A stretch of 52,299 nucleotides of DNA from contig WTBR01000120.1 in assembly GCA_013138975.1 (NCBI GenBank), positions 1-52,299 of the forward strand, given 5' to 3'. This document shows, piece by piece, positions 19,453 through 28,967 of this stretch. This stretch comes from Bacteroidales bacterium. Its GTDB lineage: Bacteria; Bacteroidota; Bacteroidia; Bacteroidales; UBA12077. The number at the start of each line of letters is the position of its first letter. The stretch's first letter is position 1. Under the pieces are notes generated by a model. It did not search any database and was not told the origin of the DNA. It saw only the letters and a list, made by a program, of their open reading frames with translations. A program made the position numbers and the translations under genes.

Positions 19453-22254
19453 CTATTTTATTAACTCGAATCCCATTTCTATATTTTTATCCACGGCAGG
19501 AATTCCTTCCTTCATCCATTTAGGCATAGGTTCATTTTTTAAATAGTGATCAAAAAACTGTGCCATTCTTATCTGGAAATCATATTTATCGCGAACAATT
19601 AACGGCCAATGATCTGCTTCGTTATAATTAAGTAACCATGCTTCTTTTTTCAATCTGCGTAATGCTATAAAGAATTCAATACCTTGACTAAAAGGTACAG
19701 CACCATCATTTGTATTATGCATTATAAGCATAGGAGTTTGAATCTTATCTACAGTAAATATTGGTGAATTTTCTATATATCGCAGAGGTGATTCCCATAT
19801 TGATTGACCAATACGACTTTGTTCATGCTCATACTGGAAGGAACGATTCAGTCCTGACCATAACCTTATGCCGCCATATGCACTAAACATATTTACAACT
19901 GGTGCACCAGATTCAATTGCTGCAAATATATTAGTGCGAGTTGCCAAATATGCCACCTGATATCCTCCCCAACTATGTCCTTGAGCTGCTATATGTTTTT
20001 CATCAACAAATCCTTCTGAAATTAGTTGTGTAATTCCCGGCATTACGCAATTAAATGCATCCTCGCCTGGATATCCTTCTTTATAATAAACATCTGGATT
20101 AAAAATTATGTACCCATTGCTTGAATAATAATGATAATCAACTGTTGAGCGATGTGCTTCGGGTATTTGATGATAATATAACTCTTGTGATTGTTTTTCA
20201 TAAAAATTCACAATCATCGGATACTTTTTATTTGGATCGAAATTTTCCGGTTTGATTAATAAGCCTTCAAGTTTTCTTCCATCTAGCGATGTCCAACTAT
20301 ACAATTCTTTTGTACCCCATAAAAAATCTACTTGTTGCGGATTTACTTCACTTATAGATTTTGACTTTTTAAAATCGTTCTCTGTAATTAATAAATCAGG
20401 GAATTGATCGAATGTTTCTTTGGTATAAACAAAAACTTCTGCGTCCTTTGCTTTTAAAGGGATACTTAAACTATAACTACCTGACATTAATTCAGTTGGA
20501 GTACTCGGATCTACAGAAGCCATTTTGTAAAATCCATCATTTCGAGAAATTTCGTTGTATCCCGTCAAATAAATTGATTTTGTTGGATCTATTCCTTCCT
20601 CAACTTCTTCATCTAATATATAATCTCGAAAATCAATTATTCTATAGTTTATTCGGGATTGTTTTCCATTAATCGTAAGATTTATCGGATCGTATTTATT
20701 CTCTGGATCAATTTTCCAAACATCAAATCTATCATAAACCAAAAATGCTTCGTCATTATTTAACCATCCAGCTTTTCCATAATTTTCAGGTGGATTTGGC
20801 ATATCATTTAGTTCATCAGCTATTTGAATTTTATTTGGTGTAGTAAGCTTAAATTCCTTACCAGTAATAACATTATATGTATTCCAACTTGTATCAATGG
20901 CATTATACCAGTATAAATATTTTCCTTCGGGAGATACTTCAGGATAAGCTCGACAATCTTTTTTAATCATTATTGCTTTTCCTGAATTAATATCTATCAA
21001 ATAAAAATCATTATGTTCAGGATAGCCTTCCCACATCGTTTGAACAGAATATGGTAAATTCGACCAAGCCAACAACTTGTCTGATTCACCTTTATTAATA
21101 ATACTTATACCTGTATATTCTGGTTTCTCAAGTTGAACTATTTTTTTTTCTTTAATCTGATAAACAGCCAAATATGATTTTTTTAAGTCGTCAGCTTTAG
21201 TATTAATTTGCTGAGAATGCAAAACAGATTCGTTCCAATGCCACACATCCAGTTTAGCAATTTCTTCGTCAAGAATTGTTGTGTCTTTTTCGGGTTTAAT
21301 CACTTGTGTCCCAAAAAATATTCTATTGTTTAATTCTGAAAAAGTAATTCCTCCTTCTACACTTATCTCCCAATTTTCAAGAATACCTTCATCATTGTTA
21401 TTAATAATTTCTTTTGCTAATCCTTGACCATTCCATAAATACATGTTATAATTCTTGATCTTGTTTTTGGTTGTATCAGCAAGTAGAGCAAGTAATGATC
21501 CTGACTTATTTATTGATACTTGTTTGTATGTACTTTTTCCTGTTAATATTTCAGTTTGTTTTTGTGTATTTAAATCGAATAAATAAACACCTGGTATAAA
21601 TTCTTTATCATCACCGGTTGAAACAAATGCCAACACCTCTTTTTCTTTAGCAAAATAATAATCTGTTACAAATGGAAATTGCTTTGTTGTATTAATTTGA
21701 GGATTATATACTGTTAGTTCAAATCCATTTTCGTTTGATTCTTTTTTAATTTTTTCATCAACTTCCTTTATGCTTGTATCTTTTACTATTTCGTTTCTGG
21801 TTTGATATGCAATCCACCCAGCCCATTTATTTGGTACTTTATGCGATTTCAAATTATGAATTGTATCAAGCATTCCATTTTTGATATTATATATACCTAG
21901 CTTATTTAAAGGCATTTCATCTTCCTTCGCTTTTTTCAGCTTTAGTTCACGAATTTCATCTTCTGTTGATTTTATTGTGAAAATTACAAATTTAGAATCA
22001 AAACTTATTATAGCTTCTGTTGCTGAATTAATAGTTTTAAGTTCTTTTCCCTTATTATCTATAATACTTAATACAGGATCTCCTTTCCATGGTTCTGCCT
22101 TATAAACAACAATATTACCATCATTCGAAATCATTTTCTCTGTAATTCGATTCCACTTGAGGATATCATCAAATGTTAATGTTTTTTTATTGTTTTGTGC
22201 AAAAACAGAAAGTCCTAATACCACACAAATAATAAGAAATGTAAGCTTTTTCAT
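19453..22254 (-). CDS. Exported S9 (prolyl oligopeptidase family) peptidase
   Basis: 933 residues with a signal peptide (1-19, ending FAQ). Residues about 20-640 form the beta-propeller of S9 peptidases, with repeated short WD-like strands such as YLYWYNAIDTSWNTYNV. The C-terminal alpha/beta hydrolase domain (about 660-915) has the nucleophile in GHSWGGY (Ser near 760), the Asp in NTNDGAVP (near 848) and the His in EADHWPL (near 880). It should cleave peptides of limited size in the periplasm, releasing dipeptides or oligopeptides. An M28 peptidase lies upstream and a DUF1028 protein downstream on the same strand, suggesting a peptide-scavenging group. A hairpin just upstream at 22338-22370 probably ends the M28 transcript, so this gene likely has its own promoter. 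Confidence 0.93.
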   Translation of the reverse strand: MKKLTFLIICVVLGLSVFAQNNKKTLTFDDILKWNRITEKMISNDGNIVVYKAEPWKGDPVLSIIDNKGKELKTINSATEAIISFDSKFVIFTIKSTEDEIRELKLKKAKEDEMPLNKLGIYNIKNGMLDTIHNLKSHKVPNKWAGWIAYQTRNEIVKDTSIKEVDEKIKKESNENGFELTVYNPQINTTKQFPFVTDYYFAKEKEVLAFVSTGDDKEFIPGVYLFDLNTQKQTEILTGKSTYKQVSINKSGSLLALLADTTKNKIKNYNMYLWNGQGLAKEIINNNDEGILENWEISVEGGITFSELNNRIFFGTQVIKPEKDTTILDEEIAKLDVWHWNESVLHSQQINTKADDLKKSYLAVYQIKEKKIVQLEKPEYTGISIINKGESDKLLAWSNLPYSVQTMWEGYPEHNDFYLIDINSGKAIMIKKDCRAYPEVSPEGKYLYWYNAIDTSWNTYNVITGKEFKLTTPNKIQIADELNDMPNPPENYGKAGWLNNDEAFLVYDRFDVWKIDPENKYDPINLTINGKQSRINYRIIDFRDYILDEEVEEGIDPTKSIYLTGYNEISRNDGFYKMASVDPSTPTELMSGSYSLSIPLKAKDAEVFVYTKETFDQFPDLLITENDFKKSKSISEVNPQQVDFLWGTKELYSWTSLDGRKLEGLLIKPENFDPNKKYPMIVNFYEKQSQELYYHQIPEAHRSTVDYHYYSSNGYIIFNPDVYYKEGYPGEDAFNCVMPGITQLISEGFVDEKHIAAQGHSWGGYQVAYLATRTNIFAAIESGAPVVNMFSAYGGIRLWSGLNRSFQYEHEQSRIGQSIWESPLRYIENSPIFTVDKIQTPMLIMHNTNDGAVPFSQGIEFFIALRRLKKEAWLLNYNEADHWPLIVRDKYDFQIRMAQFFDHYLKNEPMPKWMKEGIPAVDKNIEMGFELIK

Positions 22255-22337
22255 TTTGCTATCGTTTTAATTAGTATTGGATATAATGTTTAAAGATACT
22301 TAAAAACTAAATTGGTTTAAAAAGATTCTAAAAATAA

Positions 22338-22370
22338 AAGGTCATACTGTAATAGACTTAGTATGACCTT
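22338..22370 (-). terminator. Terminator after the M28 peptidase gene
   Basis: AAGGTCATACT pairs perfectly with AGTATGACCTT (11 bp, 11-base loop). On the minus strand it is followed by a T-rich run. It lies 39 bases beyond the M28 stop codon. Confidence 0.7.
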
Positions 22371-22408
22371 ATGGTAATTAAATTTTATGTTCAACTATTT
22401 CTTTTGAA

Positions 22409-24061
22409 TTATTTAGGCTCTTTTAGAACATATTTATTGTAAACCCAACTATCTTCGTTCCATTTAATTTCATCCATAACATTTGAAATATAGAAAGATG
22501 TAAGGAAATTAATTTTAATATATGTTAAAAATGATTTGTCAGAATAATCTTGGTTTAAATCATCAGAAGGAGAATGATACTTTTTCTGCATCCATTTATC
22601 AACGATTTTCTGACCGTCATTTTTAGGATTCAATGCTGTATAACCACTACCAATATTTAATGCCGGAACTTCATTCTGAATAAACGAAATCTGATCACTT
22701 CTTTCTAAATACATGCGTTCTTCCCATTCATTATCATCAATCTCTAAATTAAGAGAACCTGCTGCAAAATCAACTGCTTCTGATAAATTCGAATGTGAAT
22801 ACCCCAGCGGTATAACATCTGTAGTTTCAAATAAATTCCCTAACATATCAATATTTACATTAGCAATTATATTACCATTTATCACATTATTTCTGTTTGC
22901 ATAATAACTTGAACCTAATAAACCTTTTTCTTCACCGGTATAACAAACAAATACTACCGATCTTTTTGGTTTTTCAGCCAATTCATTATAAGCTTTTGAA
23001 ATACTAAGTATAGCTGATGATCCTGAAGCATTATCCCACATTCCGTTATATATTGAATCTCCTTTAACTTCAACTCCGATTCCTAAATGATCCAGATGAG
23101 CACCAAGAACAACATATTCATTCTTTAGTGTTGAATCAGTACCTGGAAGCAATGCAACAATATTTTTACAATTAATATTCTCTTCTTTAACATTAAATGA
23201 ACAATTTAATTTTGATTTTAATTCCTTACTTGCAAAATTTCCTTTTTTAATCCTTTTTAATTCCTTTTTTAGTTTTAATCCGTTCAATTTAAAAATATCA
23301 TTTATTAATTCTTTTTTTGAATAAGCAGCAATTTTAAAATCTATATCGATCATAGGTTTTGCTATTGAAGTATCTGTTAATGACATCATAGGGGATCTTA
23401 AAAAATTATGCATTTGTTTAAAAGCAAATCCTTGAATTAATCTATTTGGCAAAAAAAGAATTATTCCACTTGCCCCATTTTCATCAGCATTTTGTACTTT
23501 AGAAAAAGGATCAAATGCACTTCTACTACTTATGCCTTTAGGTGCACCCAACGAAACAATTACAGTTTTTCCTTTTACATTAATTCCTTCATAGTCGTTA
23601 ATATTATCTTCGGGAAGAATATTTCCAAATCCAACAAATACAAGTTCTTGCTCACTATCAATTTTATCGTAATTTGGATTTATTAATAAGCTAATATTTT
23701 CTCCGTACTTCCCTTCAACTTTTTCTCCATTCAATAATGCTTCAACTTTAATCGAAGATTTAATGAGTGATCTTTTGATTAATGGCACTTTCTGAAAATA
23801 GGTATCATCATCACCAAATGGAAGTAATCCATTCTTATTAAATTCATCAGCAACATATTCTGCTGCCATAGCATAGCCTTCTGAACCAGTATCACGACCT
23901 TTTAATTCGTCGCTAGATAAATATTCAAGGTGTTTATAAAATTCGCTATACTGAATATTATTTGAAACCTCAATTGCATTTATTGTTGACTCTTGCGCAA
24001 TTACTGAAGAATAAGATAAACTTAAAATTCCACATATTAATATCCAACTATATTTATTCAT
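22409..24061 (-). CDS. Exported M28 zinc aminopeptidase
   Basis: 550 residues with a signal peptide (1-22, ending VIAQ). A PA-like insert (about 120-230) precedes or interrupts the peptidase domain. Zinc ligands of family M28 are visible in order: His in GAHLDHLGI (near 320), Asp in MWDNASGSS, the Glu-Glu pair in YTGEEKGLLGS, Asp in VNIDMLG and His in KKYHSPSDD. It should remove N-terminal residues from peptides in the periplasm or at the cell surface. YLSSDELKGRDTGSEGYAMA is the usual N-terminal motif for Bacteroidota members. It precedes the S9 peptidase gene by about 150 bases. The reading frame and all key residues look intact. Confidence 0.94.
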   Translation of the reverse strand: MNKYSWILICGILSLSYSSVIAQESTINAIEVSNNIQYSEFYKHLEYLSSDELKGRDTGSEGYAMAAEYVADEFNKNGLLPFGDDDTYFQKVPLIKRSLIKSSIKVEALLNGEKVEGKYGENISLLINPNYDKIDSEQELVFVGFGNILPEDNINDYEGINVKGKTVIVSLGAPKGISSRSAFDPFSKVQNADENGASGIILFLPNRLIQGFAFKQMHNFLRSPMMSLTDTSIAKPMIDIDFKIAAYSKKELINDIFKLNGLKLKKELKRIKKGNFASKELKSKLNCSFNVKEENINCKNIVALLPGTDSTLKNEYVVLGAHLDHLGIGVEVKGDSIYNGMWDNASGSSAILSISKAYNELAEKPKRSVVFVCYTGEEKGLLGSSYYANRNNVINGNIIANVNIDMLGNLFETTDVIPLGYSHSNLSEAVDFAAGSLNLEIDDNEWEERMYLERSDQISFIQNEVPALNIGSGYTALNPKNDGQKIVDKWMQKKYHSPSDDLNQDYSDKSFLTYIKINFLTSFYISNVMDEIKWNEDSWVYNKYVLKEPK

Positions 24062-24296
24062 GTTTTCTTGTTTTATAAATTAATATTTTACTTTTATAGA
24101 ATTGTAAATTCCTTTTAAGGTTTAATATTAGCTATTTTGATTTTTGATATATTAATAATGTTATCGAATTAAAAGACTCTATAAACACTTAAATAGTTGC
24201 AATCATTAACAAATTAAACTTATATTTCTTTGAAAATTACTTATTTTGATTTTTACATTATATAATTTGAGATGTTATATTTATAAATATACGAAG

Positions 24297-25403
24297 TTAT
24301 TTCTGTTTCACCTGATAAATATCTACTCCTTTTCTTTTACCTTTTAGCTTAACATTTCCAAGATTTTTAAAATTAAAGCTGTTTTTATTTTTAAGTAAAT
24401 CATACAAATCACCTGAAATAAGTAATTTTTGTTTGAACTCATTGCACATGGACTCTATTCGTGCAGTAGCATTAAGTGTATCGCCGTTATATGATATATC
24501 TCTACGGATTTGTCCTACCTGCAAAACCATAACATTGCCTACATGTATTCCTGCTTTAAATTTTGGACATAAATCATATTTTCTTTGATAATACCTCTCT
24601 CGTTTACTAATTACTTTATTAAATGCATAAAAGGCGTTTAAACAATTATTATATTTCAATCCTGATTTTAAACTCCACGAAATAATAGCTCCATCGCCAA
24701 GGTATTGATATATCTCGCCATTATAATTATCAACCACGGACATATCGTTAAAAACATCCTGAACTAAATGACTAAACTTCTTGTGCATCAATTTTTCAGC
24801 TATGGTAGTTGATGCTTTCATATCAATAAACATAAAAATACGCTTTTGCTCACGTGGTTTATTTAGCATTCCCAACGCCCAATCTTTGAAGTTTCCTCTA
24901 CCAACTTTTTTTACTACAGCTTTTAAAAAATTAATTAAATATCCTGATATATAGAAATACGATAAAAAGCGAATAAAAGCGATTTCCATATCAGGTAAAT
25001 AGCTTAAAATCTTGATGTAATCTTTTTGAATGATTAATTCTATTGGTAATTCAACTGCAATAAATATAATTACAAAAACTGAAATAAAATACAATATTGT
25101 TTTTAGAAATATCATAAATCTGCGAGGGAAAAACCGCATTGCACGATCGGTAAAAAGAAGATCTAAAAACGAAAATAAGATTGATATGCTGATACTTAAA
25201 AATAGTAAAATGTAGTAAATTGAATCTGACTCGAATAAATTAAAATAATTTTTAAATAGCAGTTCTTCTCCAGTTAAGAATATAAAAAACAAAAAACTAC
25301 AATACCAAAACACTACATGTGCAAAAAGATTTCTAAATAGTTTGATTTGACGAATCCGTATTTTTTCTAGTGTAATCATTGCTTCAAAGATAATCAATCG
25401 CAT
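24297..25403 (-). CDS. Membrane class III nucleotide cyclase
   Basis: 368 residues. Four membrane helices (about 25-165) precede a cytoplasmic class III adenylate/guanylate cyclase domain (about 185-365). Metal-binding aspartates are visible: D194 in IFMFIDMKAST and D237 in YLGDGAIISW. GIHVGNVMV and ISYNGDTLNATARIES supply the expected Asn (311) and Arg (315) of the transition-state site. It should make cAMP from ATP; the specificity residues cannot be judged with certainty. Family members act as homodimers with both sites shared. The first Met (MRLIIFEAM) and a second at codon 9 are both plausible starts. The sensor part is a plain membrane anchor with no recognisable extracellular domain, so the stimulus is unknown. 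Confidence 0.9.
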   Translation of the reverse strand: MRLIIFEAMITLEKIRIRQIKLFRNLFAHVVFWYCSFLFFIFLTGEELLFKNYFNLFESDSIYYILLFLSISISILFSFLDLLFTDRAMRFFPRRFMIFLKTILYFISVFVIIFIAVELPIELIIQKDYIKILSYLPDMEIAFIRFLSYFYISGYLINFLKAVVKKVGRGNFKDWALGMLNKPREQKRIFMFIDMKASTTIAEKLMHKKFSHLVQDVFNDMSVVDNYNGEIYQYLGDGAIISWSLKSGLKYNNCLNAFYAFNKVISKRERYYQRKYDLCPKFKAGIHVGNVMVLQVGQIRRDISYNGDTLNATARIESMCNEFKQKLLISGDLYDLLKNKNSFNFKNLGNVKLKGKRKGVDIYQVKQK

Positions 25404-25485
25404 TTAGTAAATTTCGGATTGATGATTGAAAAACTACATATTTGAATTATAAGATAAACCATTTCGGACACCCTCAAACAGCTAA

Positions 25486-26139
25486 CTACACTGCATTTCT
25501 ATTAGTTAGTTTTTTTCTGTATACTTTATAAATCACAAATAATAATCGTAAGAAACTTATACCGAGCATTAAGAAAAGTAGTACTATACTGATTAATATT
25601 TTAAGATTATCTAAATCGAACTGGAATTGGGTTTGCTGAAATTTCCAATCCTGATTTTCGTAAACCATTACTCTGGTAAAACGCAAAGGTAAAACCAATA
25701 AACTCGATAAATTAAACTCTACATACCCAATGGTTGATATCCAGACCACACTATCTTTTAAGGATATATTGGCATTATTCATTAATAATTTTACATCACC
25801 CCAATAAGCCCAATCATCATGTACGAGTCTTTTACCAGGTTCATATCCCGAATAAATCTCATTGGGTATTGTACCTAATATCAATACAATTTCTTTCGAG
25901 AATAAATTCTCCATAAAATTATCTACCTTATTTAAATCTCGTGTAGTATAGCCTTTTTGAAAGTCTTGAAGTTTTAGAGCAAACTCTTTTTTTACTTTGG
26001 GTGATGCATTTCCTTGCGAACATATGAAAGCATCCTGCTTTTCGTAGTATTCCTTATGTGAAATAGTAAAAGTTTATGTAATAACAAACATGGCAATTGT
26101 AAAACTTAAAACTACAAGTGAATTTAATACGATTTTCAT
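25486..26139 (-). pseudogene. SnoaL/NTF2-like membrane protein with an in-frame stop
   Basis: The frame starts at an ATG (26137-26139) as MKIVLNSLVVLSFTIAMFVI, meets TAA at codon 22 (26074-26076), and then stays open for about 195 codons to 25486. After the stop it reads FTISHKEYYEKQDAF, LQDFQKGYTTRDLNKVDNFM, ISLKDSVVWISTIGYVEF, RFTRVMVYENQDWKFQQTQF and ends in one membrane helix. The middle fits the DUF4440/SnoaL-like NTF2 fold (helix with YttrD, then WisT.G and fT.v.v..ngdWkf.q.qf). Starting at the later Met (25914) would delete the conserved first helix. So either a single nonsense mutation has broken the gene or a sequencing error is present. Function unknown; the stop falls in what would be the signal or anchor helix. 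Confidence 0.6.
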
Positions 26140-26327
26140 AAGTATATTTCTTGAGTTAAACCTAGCCAAATACTTCAACATCAACACCAAAACCCATCTC
26201 AGGTTCATAATAAGAAGTTTAACTATTAATAATTTATATACGAGAAGTAATCATGCACCAAATTGACACAGTAATTGTCGTGTATTGAAACACTTCGATG
26301 AAATACAAATAATTTCTAATGAGATTA

Positions 26328-26957
26328 TTAAGTTAAAATTCTGGCAAAAGCTCTTACAGGTGATCCATCAGCATTTTCAATTTTTAATGGAATACAATTC
26401 AGTTCAAATTGTTTATCTAAGAGTTTATCCAAATTTGTTAAATTCTCTATAATCAGAATTTCATTTCTAAGAAAAATGTTATGATTTGGAAGCTCTTCGC
26501 TTCCCATTTTATCTACCGAGATAACATCAAAACCAAGTGCTTTAAGATTGAAATTTAATAACCATTCAGCAGCTTCGATTGTAAGAGTAGGAAAATCATC
26601 CAAGTAGTTTGGCGTTTTCCATTTTTTTTGCCATCCAGTATAAAAAAGAATAAAATCAGTTTGATCGATTTTATCTTCCATTCCTTTTATAAAGTCTAAT
26701 TCAATTGAGTCTTTATTAGAGCAATCAATAACAATAGCTTTGCCTACAAATTTCTCTATCGGGATTTTATCTAATGTCTTTCCATTTGGAATTATATGAC
26801 ATGGAGCATCAATATGAGTACCTGAATGAGTACGAATTGTTATATTTAATTCTGCAAATCCATCACTTTTTATTGTAGTACTCTGTTCAAAAGAGGGAGC
26901 TGAGGTGCCCGGATAAACTGTTATATTATTATTCAAGGTATGTGTTAAATCTATCAT
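26328..26957 (-). CDS. Cyclase-family (kynurenine formamidase-like) metal hydrolase
   Basis: 209 residues, soluble. The start IDLTHTLNNNITVYPGT and the metal motif HSGTHIDAPCH (about residues 45-56) define the cyclase family (PF04199), whose members bind Zn or Mn through these His and Asp residues. A later segment FILFYTGWQKKW and LGFDVISVDKMGSEELPNHNIFL supply the usual C-terminal His. The family includes kynurenine formamidase (KynB), isatin hydrolase and polyketide cyclase-like proteins; length 209 matches KynB (about 208). No other tryptophan-degradation genes are near, so the substrate stays open. A second, larger paralogue is at 34577. No operon partner is obvious. Confidence 0.85.
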   Translation of the reverse strand: MIDLTHTLNNNITVYPGTSAPSFEQSTTIKSDGFAELNITIRTHSGTHIDAPCHIIPNGKTLDKIPIEKFVGKAIVIDCSNKDSIELDFIKGMEDKIDQTDFILFYTGWQKKWKTPNYLDDFPTLTIEAAEWLLNFNLKALGFDVISVDKMGSEELPNHNIFLRNEILIIENLTNLDKLLDKQFELNCIPLKIENADGSPVRAFARILT

Positions 26958-27148
26958 TTTTCTTACTATTTATTATTTTTTATGGTTTGCGGCTATATGG
27001 AATAAGCATTTTGGAGTTGTACACATCCGCAACATTGAAATTTAATTCTTAAATATTGATCAGGTATCACTTAGTGTATTATACAATATAATTTTAGCTA
27101 TACGCTGTTCTTATTTTTATATTTATTCTTTTCTTAATATCATAATTA

Positions 27149-28150
27149 TCAAACCAAGGGTAAGGTAAATTTAAAATCACTTCCTTTTCCTTTTTCACTT
27201 TCTACCCAAATTTCCCCTCCATGTATTTCAACAAATTCTTTGCAAAGTACCAAACCTAAACCCGAACCTTTTTCATTATTAGTTCCTGTAGTTGTTATAT
27301 TTGTTTCGAGATTAAATAATTTTTTAATATCTTCTTCATAAATTCCAACACCATTATCCGAAACAGTTATTTCTATGAATTCGTGAATTTGTTTTGCATA
27401 AATATCAATTTCACCACCATGATTTGTGAATTTTATTGAATTGAAAACCAGGTTACGTAAAACTGTTTTCAACATATTTTGGTCAGCATAAACTTCTAAA
27501 CTATCTGATTGTAAATTATTAAAAGATATGTTTTTAATCGATGCTATTATGTTTGATATTTCAATTATTTCCTGAATAATTAATGACAAATCATTTTTTT
27601 CCGGGGTAAAATTTAATTGTCCTGATTGAGATTTTACCCAGTTTAATAAATTATCAAGCAACACAATCGTATTTCTTATGGATGAGTTTATAAGCTTTAA
27701 AAAATTTTCGGATTTTTCAGCATTATAATTTCCAATGTTTTTAATTAAAAGTTCTGAAAATCCCAGTATACTGCTAAACGGATTTTTTAAATCGTGGGCA
27801 ATAATTGAAAAAAGTTTATCTTTAGTATCATTAATCTCTTTTAGTTTGCTTTCATTTACTTTTAATTCTTCCTTTTTTGTCTGTAGTTCCAAGATTAATT
27901 TTGCCTGCGTTACATTCTTTATATTCAAATGATTAATGTAAAAATTCAATAAAATAAAAAACAATAAAGAAAATAATCCCGTTGTACCTCCTACAATTAA
28001 ATGTTCAGAGTCAAAATATGGTATATCCGGATGTAAAATTGAATCAACAATTGCATTTAAGTTAGTCATAAAAAGAATTACTGAAATACCAATAATTATT
28101 TTTACAATACTAATCTTTTGCCAGGAAAACAATATTTTCAAATAATGCAT
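27149..28150 (-). CDS. Orphan membrane sensor histidine kinase
   Basis: 333 residues. Two membrane helices (about 15-35 and 53-75) flank a short periplasmic loop with no domain, followed by a coiled coil (80-108) and the kinase core: LFSIIAHDLKNPFSSILGF with phosphorylated H119, N-box NLVFNSIKFT, G1 DNGVGI and GSGLGLVLCKEFVEIHGG. It is short for a sensor kinase and may sense membrane state or a partner protein. The core is close to those at 12076 and 39346. No response regulator is adjacent. It is transcribed away from the exported small protein/TrkH group at 28527, with a 376-base divergent gap that could hold shared control. Confidence 0.9.
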   Translation of the reverse strand: MHYLKILFSWQKISIVKIIIGISVILFMTNLNAIVDSILHPDIPYFDSEHLIVGGTTGLFSLLFFILLNFYINHLNIKNVTQAKLILELQTKKEELKVNESKLKEINDTKDKLFSIIAHDLKNPFSSILGFSELLIKNIGNYNAEKSENFLKLINSSIRNTIVLLDNLLNWVKSQSGQLNFTPEKNDLSLIIQEIIEISNIIASIKNISFNNLQSDSLEVYADQNMLKTVLRNLVFNSIKFTNHGGEIDIYAKQIHEFIEITVSDNGVGIYEEDIKKLFNLETNITTTGTNNEKGSGLGLVLCKEFVEIHGGEIWVESEKGKGSDFKFTLPLV

Positions 28151-28526
28151 TTGTTTTAGATTGCTTTTTTTGTTGATTTATTTTTACTGCTAATAACCAT
28201 AATTGAATTACTATTGACGTTTTTTTTTTGCCTTCGTCTCAAGAGATCACTTAGCTTAGCCTGTATTAATAATACTCAATAAATATAGTTCTAAGATAGA
28301 AAAACCTTTGCAAACTAACAAGCAAGTTATTTTTATTATCGCCTTTTACAAATTGATTATAAAAACTTATTTTACTTATTAAATTGGTGAATAGATTTTT
28401 ATGAAAAAATAAATATTTCAAGAATAAAAACTTTAATTATTGACTATTATATGATGTTAAAAAACACTTAAATATATTTTTGGTCTAAACCAAATTATAT
28501 AACTTTGAATATCTATTTTCTACTCT
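28151..28526. other. Divergent intergenic region, kinase / TrkH group
   Basis: 376 AT-rich bases separating two divergently transcribed genes. It contains the promoter and dyad annotated at 28479-28507. I saw no small gene. Confidence 0.5.
28479..28507 (+). promoter_or_regulatory. Bacteroidota-type promoter with overlapping dyad
   Basis: TTTG (28479-28482) and TAACTTTG (28500-28507) fit the -33 TTTG and -7 TAnnTTTG elements with 17 bases between. The perfect dyad TTTGGT-CTAA-ACCAAA (28479-28494) overlaps the -33 element. It ends 20 bases before the ATG of the 28527 gene. Confidence 0.65.
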
Positions 28527-28877
28527 ATGAGAAGCTTTTGTTTTTTTTCTGTAAAATTGATTCTTATACTCTGTATTATTCTTTTACAGAATATTTTCTG
28601 CGGTTTCTTTCCTAGAGTATCTAAAAATATTTTAGAAAATTCCGAATCTCAAGAACAATTAATTTCTTTTGAGAATTTAATAGGAATTGAAAATCTATCC
28701 TTATTTGAAAATAGTAAAGAAGAAGAGCAAGATCAGTATTCTTCTTCTTTTAACTCATTCCAAAGTATTATAAACAATCATTATAATTCCAGTGTTTTTT
28801 CTATAATGAAGAAGCATGTTAAAAGCTTTATATTGTTTGAATCTGACAACTCTCCTCCTTTAAGAATAAGGTCATAA
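28527..28877 (+). CDS. Small exported or anchored protein of unknown function
   Basis: 116 residues. I do not recognise it. A hydrophobic N-terminus (about 8-27, KLILILCIILLQNIFCG) can act as signal peptide or membrane anchor; the Cys is not in a standard lipobox. The rest is acidic and polar, with ESQEQLISFENLIGIENL and KEEEQDQ, then a basic patch MKKHVKS. It has a good promoter directly upstream and sits 90 bases before the HAMP-sensor/TrkH pair on the same strand, so it is probably the first gene of that transcript. A role linked to the potassium channel is a guess from position only. The promoter argues that the ORF is real. Confidence 0.6.
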   Translation: MRSFCFFSVKLILILCIILLQNIFCGFFPRVSKNILENSESQEQLISFENLIGIENLSLFENSKEEEQDQYSSSFNSFQSIINNHYNSSVFSIMKKHVKSFILFESDNSPPLRIRS

Positions 28878-28967
28878 TTTTTTTTAATATTTATTGCATT
28901 ACATATTAATTTAATTATATCTCATTCTTTTTACTAAGTTGAAATATTTACTTAACACCATTTTAAA

